Positions 25,391 through 33,805 of a stretch of DNA of 64,000 nt are shown piece after piece (position 1 is the first letter of the stretch; each line of letters begins with the position of its first letter). The position numbers were made by a program, and so were the translations under genes. The notes under the pieces were generated by a model. That model was not told the origin of the DNA. It was given only the letters and a program-made list of their open reading frames with translations, and did not search any database. The stretch lies in NCBI RefSeq assembly GCF_014653575.1, contig NZ_BNAQ01000009.1, positions 1 through 64,000 of the forward strand, written 5' to 3'. This DNA comes from Sphingomonas glacialis. Its GTDB lineage: Bacteria; Pseudomonadota; Alphaproteobacteria; Sphingomonadales; Sphingomonadaceae.

Positions 25391-26116
25391 CTAAGCGTCC
25401 AGCCGGATTTCAGTGGCATGTTGCGGATACGGTGCAGCATGTGCGTGATCGACGGGCTTTCCGCCGAGCTTGCTTGCAAAGCCGTGATTGACATCGCGGT
25501 GGTGCGCTTCATCGGCGCGCACGACTAGAACGACATCGCGCAGCGTCGCATCGTCGGCCATCTTCCAATAATGCTTGGCGATTGCGGGCGCGGGCACGTT
25601 CGGCGAACGCCCTTCGTCGATTTTTTTGAGGTACAAAGTGTAGCTGGTCACTGCCTCTTCCTCGAAATAGCCGACGACCCGGTGCGCGGTGCGCGACGAG
25701 ACGAGGTAAAGGATCGAAAAGCCGGCCAGGAATATACCCTGTACCAGCAGGATCACCATCCGCTCGAACCAGGTCGGCTTGGCAATTTCGATAAACGTCA
25801 TGAGGTGCATGCGCTCGTTCTCGGCTTCCTCCATCAGCGTCCGAATCCAGCCCTCGTCATCGCGCATCCAGCACAGGCAGGTGAGATGAGTGAACATCGC
25901 GCCGACCATCCCCGGCACGGCCGCGACCGTCTCCAGGACGATCGCCCGATGACCGTAGCGCTTGGCAAAGAAGGTGTCGGCGCTGAAACGAAGGAGCTTG
26001 GTGAAGCCGAGCGCAAAGCGATCGGAAAATCCTTGTGCCTGATAATGGATGGCAGGCTGCGCTTCGCGTTCTTCGGCAAGCGCGCGCTTATCGAGGGTGA
26101 GGATCGAATTGGTCAT
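25391..26116 (-). CDS. aox: alternative oxidase (AOX)
   Basis: 241 aa. The diiron ligand motifs of AOX are all present: VLETVAAVPG, ENERMHLMTF, YFEEEAVTSY and ADEAHHRDVNH. It is a membrane-anchored quinol oxidase that reduces O2 to water without pumping protons and is insensitive to NO and cyanide. It lies 10 bp from the truncated haemoglobin gene, which suggests a shared role in NO or low-oxygen stress. Bacterial AOX is uncommon but known in alphaproteobacteria. Confidence 0.93.
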   Translation of the reverse strand: MTNSILTLDKRALAEEREAQPAIHYQAQGFSDRFALGFTKLLRFSADTFFAKRYGHRAIVLETVAAVPGMVGAMFTHLTCLCWMRDDEGWIRTLMEEAENERMHLMTFIEIAKPTWFERMVILLVQGIFLAGFSILYLVSSRTAHRVVGYFEEEAVTSYTLYLKKIDEGRSPNVPAPAIAKHYWKMADDATLRDVVLVVRADEAHHRDVNHGFASKLGGKPVDHAHAAPYPQHATEIRLDA

Positions 26117-26126
26117 GATGGTCCCT

Positions 26127-26543
26127 TCAGGACGCCGCGAGGACCGGCCGGGGTGAACCCCCGGACGCCGGTGCCAGGCGGAAATACAATGCCAGCTTGA
26201 GGCTTTCGGCGATGCGCGCCGCCTTGTTTTGAAGCGTAATGGCAGCTTCGGGCGACAGCAGCTCGTCGGTAACTTCGGTCCACAGCGTCAGCCAACGATC
26301 AAACATCGCCGGCGCGATAGTAGGCAGGTGTTTGAGATGCGCTGCGACCGGGTTGCCTTTGTAGCGCCCGCTTGTCAGCATAACCGACGACCAGAAGGCG
26401 ACCAGCTTTTCGAGATGATGCTTCCAGTCGCCGATCGCATTATTGAATACGGGCCCGATCAGCGCATCGTCGCAAACGCGAGTGTAAAAACCCGGGATCA
26501 GGACCTTCAATTGATCTTCGCTGATTTGAGCATTGTCGCCCAT
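26127..26543 (-). CDS. group III truncated haemoglobin
   Basis: 138 aa from the ATG at 26543 (MGDNAQISEDQL). Truncated globin features include FYTRVCDDALIGPVFN, the haem-proximal LEKLVAFWSSVMLTSGRYKG and HLKHLP. These globins bind O2 or NO and often accompany NO-tolerance genes. First gene of the unit trHb-aox-CBS-hypothetical-DUF1971. Confidence 0.85.
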   Translation of the reverse strand: MGDNAQISEDQLKVLIPGFYTRVCDDALIGPVFNNAIGDWKHHLEKLVAFWSSVMLTSGRYKGNPVAAHLKHLPTIAPAMFDRWLTLWTEVTDELLSPEAAITLQNKAARIAESLKLALYFRLAPASGGSPRPVLAAS

Positions 26544-26941
26544 GACACTGTTCCAGTCCGAAGTTGGTTTTGCGCTTGCCGTCAGACCGCGCCGCACATA
26601 GCTTAAACCACCGCAATTGAACGAATCGCATGTGTCGCATCGTCGCAGGAGATGCAGGCCGAAATTTTGAAAGGACAGAATAACACAGATTGGAATCGGA
26701 AGCTATTCAGGCGGCCAATGCGGATAATTCGTCAAACATTAGTCGCAGACGCAATGGTGTTACAACGGTCTCGGTCGGTTGTGACACCGCGCAGCCAACA
26801 CGCACGCGCGGTTTTGTGAACTCAAAACCTCGCTTTACAATGTTGGTTGCTGAGATCGGCAAACCAGCTCGGTTATCACCGCGAGAGGCGGGGGCTACTA
26901 AAAAGCGCGATTGCGGGCTACCGTGAATCTGTGTCCGAATA
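26544..26941. other. intergenic region with palindrome; no gene recognised
   Basis: 400 bases between the divergent haemoglobin gene and the DUF1971 pair copy 2. It contains the shared palindrome at 26759-26785. Open frames on either strand show no family features. Confidence 0.4.
26759..26785. promoter_or_regulatory. shared 27-bp imperfect palindrome, copy 2
   Basis: Arms GTTACAAC and GTTGTGAC around an 11-nt spacer, closely matching 24208-24234. It lies about 216 nt upstream of the haemoglobin start and about 160 nt upstream of the gene at 26942. Confidence 0.45.
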
Positions 26942-27283
26942 ATGCACAGGGGCCTGAAGGCGCTTTCGCGGTGGGACAATGAGGGAGGCGCAGGACCCGA
27001 CGGCCCTCAAGAACACTCTCTCGATGTCGATCTGACCGAAATTCCGCCGCTGACGAATGCCGAGCTCGTTCAGCTCCGCATTCGCGTGATCGCGTCGGAA
27101 AACCTGATGATCATGATGCTGGCGGAAGGGTCCGATCGGCAGTTGGAACTCGCACGCGAGATGGCGTCCTATATCTCGCCGAGGCCAGGTTTCACCCACC
27201 ACCCGCTAACGACTCAGGCGGCAATGCACATGGTCGACCTCGTCGATCGGGCTATACATTACCGGAGCATCGGCCCGTCATGA
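26942..27283 (+). CDS. hypothetical partner of DUF1971, copy 2
   Basis: 113 aa, a clear paralogue of the protein at 24529-24885: shared LSRWDNEGGA, LTNAELVQLRIRVIA, ENLMI and YISPRPGFT. It has a shorter N-terminus. It overlaps the following DUF1971 gene by 4 bp, as in copy 1. Confidence 0.7.
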   Translation: MHRGLKALSRWDNEGGAGPDGPQEHSLDVDLTEIPPLTNAELVQLRIRVIASENLMIMMLAEGSDRQLELAREMASYISPRPGFTHHPLTTQAAMHMVDLVDRAIHYRSIGPS

Positions 27284-27573
27284 CGGCGCCGGCTGCGTCC
27301 ACGCCGACAACGCCCTATAAATCCACGCCGGTGTTCGACGAGACGACCCTTCCTGCCGGACTGCGCCGCGAACATCGCACGAAAGCCAGCGCGTGGGGAG
27401 TGATCCGGGTGCTCGAAGGACGCCTGCGTTATCGGGTGCTCGACCCGAGCTCCGAGGTGATCCTTGAGCCTGGCCATCCGGGGCTGATCCTTCCCGAGCA
27501 GCCCCATTTCGTCGAGCCGCTTGGCCCCGTCCGGATGCAGGTCGAGTTCTATGACCACCTCCCCGATCTGTGA
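27280..27573 (+). CDS. DUF1971 (YeaR/TehB-like cupin) protein, copy 2
   Basis: 97 aa, highly similar to the protein at 24257-24532 (YKSTPVFDETTLPAGLRREH; VIRVLEGRLRYRVLDP). Same genetic partner and overlap, opposite orientation. It converges with the DUF488 gene 1 bp downstream. Confidence 0.82.
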   Translation: MTAPAASTPTTPYKSTPVFDETTLPAGLRREHRTKASAWGVIRVLEGRLRYRVLDPSSEVILEPGHPGLILPEQPHFVEPLGPVRMQVEFYDHLPDL

Positions 27574-27574
27574 C

Positions 27575-28135
27575 TCATCCCTCCATGGGCGCATCGAGCG
27601 CGGGATAGACGAGCGAGGCGCCGTCCGCGCGCGCCGCCGGGTTGATCCTGGCGGCATCGACCCGCGCGGTCCCCATCAAGTGGAAGACATCCCTCCCGTC
27701 CTGAAGGAGGTAATCGGCGACGAACCGGCGATGGCAGCGCCACCAGACCGCTTCCGAACACATGATCGCGCACCGCCGCTCGACGCTCAATTCGGTCAGG
27801 CGTGAGAAGCCGACGCGAAACTCGTTGGACAGCGCGTAGTCCGCGTAATTGTGAAAGCTCTGGTTGGTCCAGAAGCCGTTGACTTCGGGTGAAATCGTTG
27901 TCGATTTGGGTCGCCGACCGCCCAATTCCTTGATCCGTGTATGACCGATCTGCCAGGCGGCGAGCGCTTGTGGAAGCGCGTCAATGTTAAACTGAGGATT
28001 GGTGCGGGATCGCGGCGTGCTGCGGATATCGACGACCAGCTCGACCCGGCCTGTCTGCAGAAGCTCGACGAACTCGACGACGCTCCGCGTCGAATGACCG
28101 ATCGTGTAGACAGGCGGGCGGTCGACCGACATCAT
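27575..28135 (-). CDS. DUF488 family protein
   Basis: 186 aa from paired ATGs at 28135/28132. DUF488 landmarks: YTIGHSTRSVVEFVELLQ, VVDIRSTPRSRTNPQFN, ELGGRRP, and the C-terminal CSEAVWWRCHRRFVADYLL. The biochemical role is not established; neighbours in many genomes are repair or stress genes. Its start overlaps the uracil-DNA-glycosylase-like stop. Confidence 0.82.
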   Translation of the reverse strand: MMSVDRPPVYTIGHSTRSVVEFVELLQTGRVELVVDIRSTPRSRTNPQFNIDALPQALAAWQIGHTRIKELGGRRPKSTTISPEVNGFWTNQSFHNYADYALSNEFRVGFSRLTELSVERRCAIMCSEAVWWRCHRRFVADYLLQDGRDVFHLMGTARVDAARINPAARADGASLVYPALDAPMEG

Positions 28136-28707
28136 GCGAGTGCATCCTGGACCGCGTGGCGCAGCAACGGAAGCACGTCCGCATCGAACCAGGGATTCTT
28201 CGCCGCCCAATGGCGTGAGCGCCACGAGGGATGCGGCAGCGGAAAAATTGTGGGCAGATAATCTCGAAAGCTCATCACTCGTTCGGTCATTTTGCCCGGT
28301 CCCAACACGTCGGTCTGGGCGTGCGTCCCGACCAGCAACGTCAAACGCAGGTCGGGCTTGTGCGCCAGCAGGCGACCGCGCCAGAGCGGCGCGCATTCGG
28401 GCCGCGAGGGCGCGTCACCGCCGCCCGGCTGGCGTCCGGGATAGCACAGTCCCATTGGCAGGATCGCGATTTTGCTCTCGTCATAGAATTGGTTCGCCGA
28501 CGCCTCCATCCACTCGCGCAGGCGATCCCCCGACGCATCGGAAAACGGGATCCCGCTTTCGTGCACCTTCGTTCCCGGCGCCTGGTTGGCGATCAGAATG
28601 CGCGGGGTCGCCGATATCTGCACGACCGGTCGCGGCCCCAGCGGCAGGACGTTGGCGCAGGCGCGGCAGGCGCGAACCTCGTCCAGCAGGGAATCTAGCG
28701 TGTTCAT
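28132..28707 (-). CDS. uracil-DNA glycosylase family protein
   Basis: 191 aa: RACRACANVLPLGPRPVVQ, RILIANQAPGTKVHESGIPF and late FPLPHPSWRS are typical of the short family of UDG-like proteins that remove or process uracil in DNA. Only two N-terminal cysteines are seen, so an iron-sulfur cluster of the UDG4/5 type is not obvious. It is translationally coupled to the DUF488 gene. Confidence 0.8.
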   Translation of the reverse strand: MNTLDSLLDEVRACRACANVLPLGPRPVVQISATPRILIANQAPGTKVHESGIPFSDASGDRLREWMEASANQFYDESKIAILPMGLCYPGRQPGGGDAPSRPECAPLWRGRLLAHKPDLRLTLLVGTHAQTDVLGPGKMTERVMSFRDYLPTIFPLPHPSWRSRHWAAKNPWFDADVLPLLRHAVQDALA

Positions 28708-28776
28708 GCGTTACAGATGGGGTCGGAGGTTCCACTTGAAAATGACCGGCCGAAATTGCCCTCTGGGAGAATGCAG

Positions 28777-28992
28777 ATGACTGAACGATTCAAGGTTGGC
28801 GACCGGGTCGGATGGAATTCGGAAGCCGGTCACGTCAGCGGGACGATCATCAAGGTTCATAGCCGCGGCTTCGATTATAAGGGCCACACCCACCGCGCGA
28901 CTCGCGAGTCGCCGCAATATGAAATCAAGAGCAGCAAGACCGACCATATTGCCGCCCACAAAGGCTCGGCGCTTACCAAGCTGGGTGATTGA
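28777..28992 (+). CDS. DUF2945 / HVA1-type Tudor-like small protein
   Basis: 71 aa: FKVGDRVGWNSEAGHVSGTI, then QYEIKSSKTDHIAAHKGSAL. This is the short SH3/Tudor-like DUF2945 family of unknown function. GGGAGA precedes the ATG at 28777; an ATG at 28771 is also in frame. Confidence 0.8.
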   Translation: MTERFKVGDRVGWNSEAGHVSGTIIKVHSRGFDYKGHTHRATRESPQYEIKSSKTDHIAAHKGSALTKLGD

Positions 28993-29059
28993 AAAATTTT
29001 GATCCGGGACGAAGAAGCGAATAGCCGATGAACGAGAGACCCGCGTCGCCGGCATCCAA

Positions 29060-29305
29060 GCCGCGCTTACCAGCGCGAACTGTCGCCTCTGCCTCAACCA
29101 CTGGGGGCCACCCCAAAACGGCTTCGCGCATGACCAGGGGAGCACCATTCCCGACGCGCTCCTCGCCCAAGTCGCGCCGCTGCCCTAGAGCCGCATCCCG
29201 CTGACCGGCGACTATCTCTGGAATGAGATCGACCGCCCCCTCGAACGCTACCGCGCCAATCGCTTCAATCCCAAGAACTTTTATCCCCTTACCGTACACG
29301 GCTGA
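29060..29305 (+). pseudogene. C-terminal relic of a Tn3-family TnpA
   Basis: In the frame ending with TGA at 29303-29305 the translation reads STIPDALLAQVAPL, a stop, then SRIPLTGDYLWNEIDRPLER. This corresponds to the conserved end of Tn3-family transposases (IPDELLAHVSPLGWEHI, then LTGDYLW). The GW of the family is lost to a TAG and no upstream transposase sequence remains. It is a remnant only, and lies 775 bp from a Tn3-type end at 30080. Confidence 0.6.
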
Positions 29306-29981
29306 AGAAACTCCCACGGAGCCCCACTTCGCGCTGCTCGCGCCGGATTTGCCGGGCTTCGGCGGCTCGAGCGCAGCCACTCCCGGCTTTCTCGGCACGG
29401 GCGGGTTGGCGCATTTCTTGACGCGGCTGGCTGATGCCACTTCTCCGGACGGACCCGTGGGGTTGATCGCGCACTCGGTCGGTTCGCCGATAGCAGTCGA
29501 GGCCGTGATTCGCCATCCGGGCCGCTTCACCGCCCTACTCTCGATTGAGGGCAACCTCACCTCAGAGGACGCCTACTTCTCAGGGCAAGCGACCGGATTC
29601 GCCGACCCGGACGCGTTCAAACGAGTTTTCGTTACCTCGATCCGTGACATGGCGACCCGCGATCCGGCGATGGGCCGTTACGCCACTGCCGTCGCCGGCG
29701 CGGACGCTCTCGCCATGTGGCGTCTAGGCCGTGACGCGGCCGAGCTGGGACGTGACGACGGGTTCGGCGCGGAGTAACTGCGGCTAGCCGATGCGGGCGC
29801 GCGCAGTCTGTACTTATGGGGAAGACATAATAGCCCGGAAACCACCGCCCGGTTCGTCGACAAGCACGCGGGTGATCTGCCACACCGCGAGTTCTTTGGC
29901 GCCGGACATTGGAAGATGACCGACACCCCGGCCGCGACCGCCTCCGTCGCGCAGGCGCTGTTCTTGCAACCGTACGCATAG
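29306..29981 (+). pseudogene. alpha/beta hydrolase fragment with internal stop
   Basis: The frame shows LLAPDLPGFGGSS, the nucleophile-elbow region VGLIAHSVGSPIAVE and, after an in-frame TAA at 29775-29777, LYLWGRHNSPETTARFVDKH and FGAGHWKM (catalytic His). The N-terminal beta-strands and oxyanion region are missing, replaced by the Tn3 relic. It is thus a truncated, stop-containing alpha/beta hydrolase pseudogene. Confidence 0.75.
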
Positions 29982-30079
29982 GCGAGCCGGCTGACGATCA
30001 CGTCGGTGCCCCGATCGCCTCACCTTCGAAGCCGCTGTTTCGCTCGCTGCCACACTAGGGCGTCCTAACTCGCGGCCGT

Positions 30080-30117
30080 CTTAGCGTATATCTGTGTCCG
30101 TTCTATGTACCACCCCC
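30080..30117 (-). repeat. 38-bp Tn3-family terminal inverted repeat
   Basis: Read on the minus strand it starts GGGGGTGGTAC and ends ACGCTAAG, exactly 38 bp, the hallmark of Tn3-family ends. The interior of the transposon lies to the left (lower coordinates). The outer end abuts the truncated SQR coding sequence. A 16-bp core (GGTACATAGAACGGAC) recurs at 35671-35706. Confidence 0.75.
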
Positions 30118-30968
30118 GTATAGGGGGCCGTTTCGTAGCTGTAATTCGAGGTGACGCCGTTGCGTCCGAGCGTCTCTGTCAGGCCGTCGATCGCAGCCCA
30201 GTCGAGCGTGATCCCAGGCGCTACGACCAAGGCGCGATATCCGACCGTTGATCCGTCTTCGAGCGTCACGGTATTGCGCTCAGGCGCGAAGCGGGCGACC
30301 GCACTTTTGATCCAGCGCGCACCGGTAGGCATCACGCTCGCTTCGGGGCGTCGAGTATCCCTGGCATCGAACACGCCCCCGCCGACCATCGTCCAGCCGG
30401 GCTGATAGTCATGCTCGGTGCGCGGCTCGATGACGATGATGTCGAGCGTGCGATCACGCTCGAGCAGCGATGCAGCCGTTGCAAGTCCTGCCGACCCACC
30501 GCCGACGACAACGATGTCGGCACGCGCAGGACCGGCCTGTTCCGGAGTTGCCGAATTCGTTTCCAATCGGGACCGGAGCGCCGCCAGGTCATAGCCGGCG
30601 TTGCTCGCAGTCTTGAGGATCGTCTCCGCCGGCATCGAGCCTACCTGGGAAAGCGCCCAGAGCGAGGTCGAGCGCGTGCCGGTCCGACAATAGGCAAGCA
30701 CCGGTGCGTCGAGACGTGCCAGCACGTCGGCCATGCGCGCGACATCTTCATCGCCAATCTTGCCCGCGACGACCGGCACGTGCGCAAACGCCATACCGTG
30801 GCTGGCCGCAAGTTGCTCCATCTGGTCTGCGGAAAGCTGGCCAGGCTCCTCGCCATCGGGTCTGTTGTCGACGATACCTCGAAAACCGTCCCGCGCTGCT
30901 TGGGCGATATCTGCCTCGGTCAGCTGCGGCGAAACCGACAGGGCTGGTGTCAGCGATTTGATAGTCAT
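30081..30968 (-). pseudogene. DUF442 phosphatase-like / sulfide:quinone oxidoreductase fusion, truncated
   Basis: Residues 1-110 are a TIGR01244/DUF442 cysteine-phosphatase-like sulfur-transfer domain with active-site AYCRTGTRSTSLW. From about residue 150 an SQR flavoprotein begins (VVVGGGSAGLATAASLL; EPRTEHDYQPGWTMVGGG). It is cut after about 285 residues at the Tn3-type inverted repeat, whose terminal TAA serves as its stop; a full SQR fusion is about 550 aa. The FAD C-terminal part and the quinone site are gone, so SQR activity is improbable. The N-terminal domain could still act. Confidence 0.88.
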
Positions 30969-31004
30969 GGAATCGTCCTTCAGCGGTAGGAGGTTAGGCC
31001 GCGC

Positions 31005-31208
31005 TCAGCGGACCCGGGCTCTCGTCGACAGGCCGAACGGCAGGTATCCGGGGCACGTGGACGTCAGAGCCGTGAGCAACAGCACGACCCCGATGATGCC
31101 GAGGACGAGTGCGAGGGTGCCGTTGATCAATCCGGTCATGATCACCGCTGCGATCGCGACGACAGCGACGATCCGGATTGTACGGTCGATCGTTCCCACG
31201 TTCTTCAT
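31005..31208 (-). CDS. DUF2892 membrane protein (YgaP-like TM domain)
   Basis: 67 aa from MKNVGTIDRTIRI with two membrane helices and the terminal CPGYLPFGLSTR. DUF2892 proteins accompany rhodanese and persulfide genes. It lies between the peroxiredoxin and SQR genes on the same strand. Confidence 0.82.
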   Translation of the reverse strand: MKNVGTIDRTIRIVAVVAIAAVIMTGLINGTLALVLGIIGVVLLLTALTSTCPGYLPFGLSTRARVR

Positions 31209-31264
31209 GGCCTGTTCCTTTAATGAAGGCCCGGCACGGGACGAGCGCGTGCCGGAGCATGGCA

Positions 31265-31915
31265 TCAGGCGGCGAGCGGGCGCTTCGAGAAGTACCAGTC
31301 GGTATAGGCAAAGCCTTCACCCTCGCGGCTTGCTGCCGCTGCGATCGTCTTGGGTGGGGGGACGATGGCGTCCTCGCCCGGCTGCCAACCGGCAGGCGTC
31401 GCCACGCCATTCGCATCGCTCGTCTGCATGGCAGTGACCAGACGGACGATTTCGGGGATCGAGCGGCCGTTGCTCATCGGATAATAGAGCATCGCTCGCA
31501 GCATGCCTTCGGGATCGATCACGAAGGTGGCGCGCACGGCGGAGGTATCGCTCGCGCCTTCGTGGATCATGCCATAGGCACGTGCCACCTCCATCTTCAG
31601 GTCTTCGATGATCGGAAACGGGATTTCGACACCGAACTTTTCGGCGATGTTCCGCGTCCAGGCGATGTGAGAGTAGATGCTATCAATCGACAGGCCGAGC
31701 AGCTCGCAATTTTTCGCCGTCAGCTCAGCCGCGACCCTGGCGAAGCCGATGAATTCGGTGGTGCAGACCGGCGTAAAATCGGACGGATGCGAAAACAGCA
31801 CCAGCCACTTGCCCTTATAGTCAGCGAGCGTGCGGTCGCCGTGCGTGGTCTTGGCGGAAAAGTTCGGTGCGGGCGCATTGATGCGCGGCAGGCCGACCGT
31901 AAGGGTATCAGACAT
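31265..31915 (-). CDS. 1-Cys/Prx6-type peroxiredoxin, copy 1
   Basis: 216 aa. The peroxidatic cysteine is in FSHPSDFTPVCTTEF and the Prx6-like C-terminal extension is present (PAGWQPGEDAIVPP). It reduces peroxides and possibly persulfide-derived oxidants. It overlaps the upstream YeeE/YedE gene by 8 bp, in the sulfide operon. A paralogue at 33806 is divergent. Confidence 0.9.
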   Translation of the reverse strand: MSDTLTVGLPRINAPAPNFSAKTTHGDRTLADYKGKWLVLFSHPSDFTPVCTTEFIGFARVAAELTAKNCELLGLSIDSIYSHIAWTRNIAEKFGVEIPFPIIEDLKMEVARAYGMIHEGASDTSAVRATFVIDPEGMLRAMLYYPMSNGRSIPEIVRLVTAMQTSDANGVATPAGWQPGEDAIVPPPKTIAAAASREGEGFAYTDWYFSKRPLAA

Positions 31916-32360
31916 GGGAAGTCTCCAGGGGAGGCTGCTTTGCCGGGAGAGCAGGCAGCAGACGATGCAGGATCATTCCGCCAAGCATTGCGGTGACGAA
32001 GATAGCTGCGGGGACAGGGGCGATGGCGAGATCGGCGATAGCCGGCCCCGGGCAGAGCCCGGCGATGCCCCACCCGATCCCGAACAGGACAGACCCGCCA
32101 ATGAGAGACGGCGTGATTCCGGTCGTGGCGGGCAGTGTGAAGGATGTGTCGGCGAACGGAGCATCAAGCCGCCTGCGGATCCGCCAGGCGATTGCCATCG
32201 GGACGATGGCGCCGCCCATGACAAAGGCAAGCGTCGGATCCCATGCCCCGCCCAATAGGTCGAGGAACGCGCGGACCCGGGCAGGGTCCGACATGCCCGA
32301 ATGCGCAAGGCCCGCGCCGAACAGGAGGCCGGCGAGCAAGGCGATCATCACGCGACGCAT
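31908..32360 (-). CDS. YeeE/YedE-family sulfur transporter subunit (PmpB-like)
   Basis: 150 aa, hydrophobic with about four helices: LLFGAGLAHSGMSDPARVRA and LFGIGWGIAGLCPGPAIADL are the conserved halves of the DUF6691/YeeE family. With the preceding gene it makes a split YeeE/YedE (TsuA-like) transporter thought to move thiosulfate or persulfide sulfur. It starts at 32360 and overlaps the stop of its partner. Confidence 0.85.
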   Translation of the reverse strand: MRRVMIALLAGLLFGAGLAHSGMSDPARVRAFLDLLGGAWDPTLAFVMGGAIVPMAIAWRIRRRLDAPFADTSFTLPATTGITPSLIGGSVLFGIGWGIAGLCPGPAIADLAIAPVPAAIFVTAMLGGMILHRLLPALPAKQPPLETSHV

Positions 32361-32797
32361 CACCAGGATACTCCCAAGACGTGCATCACCGCGACGGTCG
32401 CAAACCCCGCAACCATGAAGCTGGCGGTTGCCGCGATCGACCGGGGTGACAGCCGCGACAGTCCGCAGACCCCGTGGCCGCTGGTACAGCCGCTGCCCAT
32501 GCGCGTGCCGAAGCCCACGATCAGGCCGCCGAGGACAAGGACGGTCATTGATGTCGGGAAACGCGTCGTCACCGGGCCGGCGACAAGTGCTACCACCCAA
32601 GCGCCAATCGGCAGGCCGATGATGAATGCGCTGGCGATCGGCCATGGGGTCCCACTTGGTGCGATCCCCGTCGCGCGCGCGACGAGCCCACTGACCCCGG
32701 CAATTCGCCCGAGGCCCAAAAGCATGATCGCGCCGGCAAGGCCGATCAACAGGCCGCCGGTCAAACCAGCAAGCGGCATGGCACCTGCCCAGTTCAT
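32360..32797 (-). CDS. YeeE/YedE-family sulfur transporter subunit (PmpA-like)
   Basis: 145 aa with about four membrane helices and the conserved GFGTRMGSGCTSGHGVCGLS, whose cysteines are central to sulfur transfer in TsuA-type transporters. Overlapping stop and start junctions with both neighbours show translational coupling. Confidence 0.87.
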   Translation of the reverse strand: MNWAGAMPLAGLTGGLLIGLAGAIMLLGLGRIAGVSGLVARATGIAPSGTPWPIASAFIIGLPIGAWVVALVAGPVTTRFPTSMTVLVLGGLIVGFGTRMGSGCTSGHGVCGLSRLSPRSIAATASFMVAGFATVAVMHVLGVSW

Positions 32798-33717
32798 CAG
32801 AGCACGTTCAGCGGAATCTGGAGGTAGCGCGTGCCATTGGCTTCAGGTTCGGGGAGGTGTCCACCGCGCATGTTCACCTGGATGGAGGGCAGAATCAGCT
32901 TGGGCATCGACAAGGTGGCGTCACGCGCCATTCGCATCGTGACGAACTCATCCTCCCCGACGCCTTCATGGACGTGCACGTTACCGGTGCGCTGTGCGCC
33001 AACGGTCGTCTCCCACGCGTAGCGGTCGCGACCGGGCGCCTTGTAGTCGTGGCACAGGAACAGCCGTGTTTCGGCGGGAAGGGTCAGCAGACGCCGGATC
33101 GAGCGGTAAAGTTGGCGCGCATCCCCGCCGGGGAAATCGGCTCGAGCCGATCCATAGTCGGGCATGAACAGCGTATCACCCGTGAATACGGCCTCACCGA
33201 TGACATACGCCATGTCGGCCGGGGTGTGGCCGGGCACATGGAGCGCGATCGCCGGGATCGAGCCGATTGCGAACCGGTCGCCATCATCGAATAGGCGGTC
33301 GAACTCTGACCCGTCGCGGGCAAAGTCGGTGCCTTCGTTGAAGATCTTTCCGAAGACGTCCTGAACGCGCAGGATCTCCCGGCCTATGGCAAGCGCTCCG
33401 CCGAGTGCCTTTTGCAAATAGGGTGCTGCCGAGAGATGATCGGCATGAGCGTGCGTTTCGAGCAGCCAGTCGATCCCCAGCTCTTCGTCACGCACATAGG
33501 CGATGATCGCATCCGCCGAGGCGGTATCGGTGCGACCCGCCGCGGCATCGAAGTCTAGCACGCTGTCGATGATCGCCGCGCGGCGCGTTGTCGGATCATG
33601 CGCGACATAGCTCGCCGTGTTGGTCGGCTGGTCAAAAAAGCTCCGCACTACAAGCGTCGGAATACCCTGTGCGGCGGTGACTTGCGATGCGGCTGCGGCG
33701 AGAATCGTGTCTGTCAT
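32797..33717 (-). CDS. metallo-beta-lactamase-fold persulfide dioxygenase (ETHE1/Blh-like)
   Basis: 306 aa from MTDTILAAAAS. The metal motif THAHADHLSAAP, HVPGHTPADMAYVIG, FTGDTLFMPDYGSARAD and CHDYKAPGRD are diagnostic of the persulfide dioxygenase branch, which oxidises glutathione persulfide to sulfite. First gene of the minus-strand sulfide operon, divergent from the second peroxiredoxin and the BigR-like gene. Confidence 0.9.
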   Translation of the reverse strand: MTDTILAAAASQVTAAQGIPTLVVRSFFDQPTNTASYVAHDPTTRRAAIIDSVLDFDAAAGRTDTASADAIIAYVRDEELGIDWLLETHAHADHLSAAPYLQKALGGALAIGREILRVQDVFGKIFNEGTDFARDGSEFDRLFDDGDRFAIGSIPAIALHVPGHTPADMAYVIGEAVFTGDTLFMPDYGSARADFPGGDARQLYRSIRRLLTLPAETRLFLCHDYKAPGRDRYAWETTVGAQRTGNVHVHEGVGEDEFVTMRMARDATLSMPKLILPSIQVNMRGGHLPEPEANGTRYLQIPLNVL

Positions 33718-33805
33718 GACGGCTATATACGCCAAACTTTCAGACTTACAATATCTCGGTAATTACGTATATTCGTTGCGTGCAAAAGGGTGTCGAGGCA
33801 ATCGG

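Noticed and set aside
26917..26954. Third Tn3-type terminal repeat
   Set aside because: It shares the 11-bp core CGGACACAGAT at the same offset as the end at 30080, but the outer GGGG and inner CTAAG are not preserved; overall agreement is only slightly above half, so it could be chance.
26690..26979. Overlapping open frames in the haemoglobin upstream region
   Set aside because: Both strands are open, but neither frame has a ribosome-binding site, family feature or typical codon pattern.
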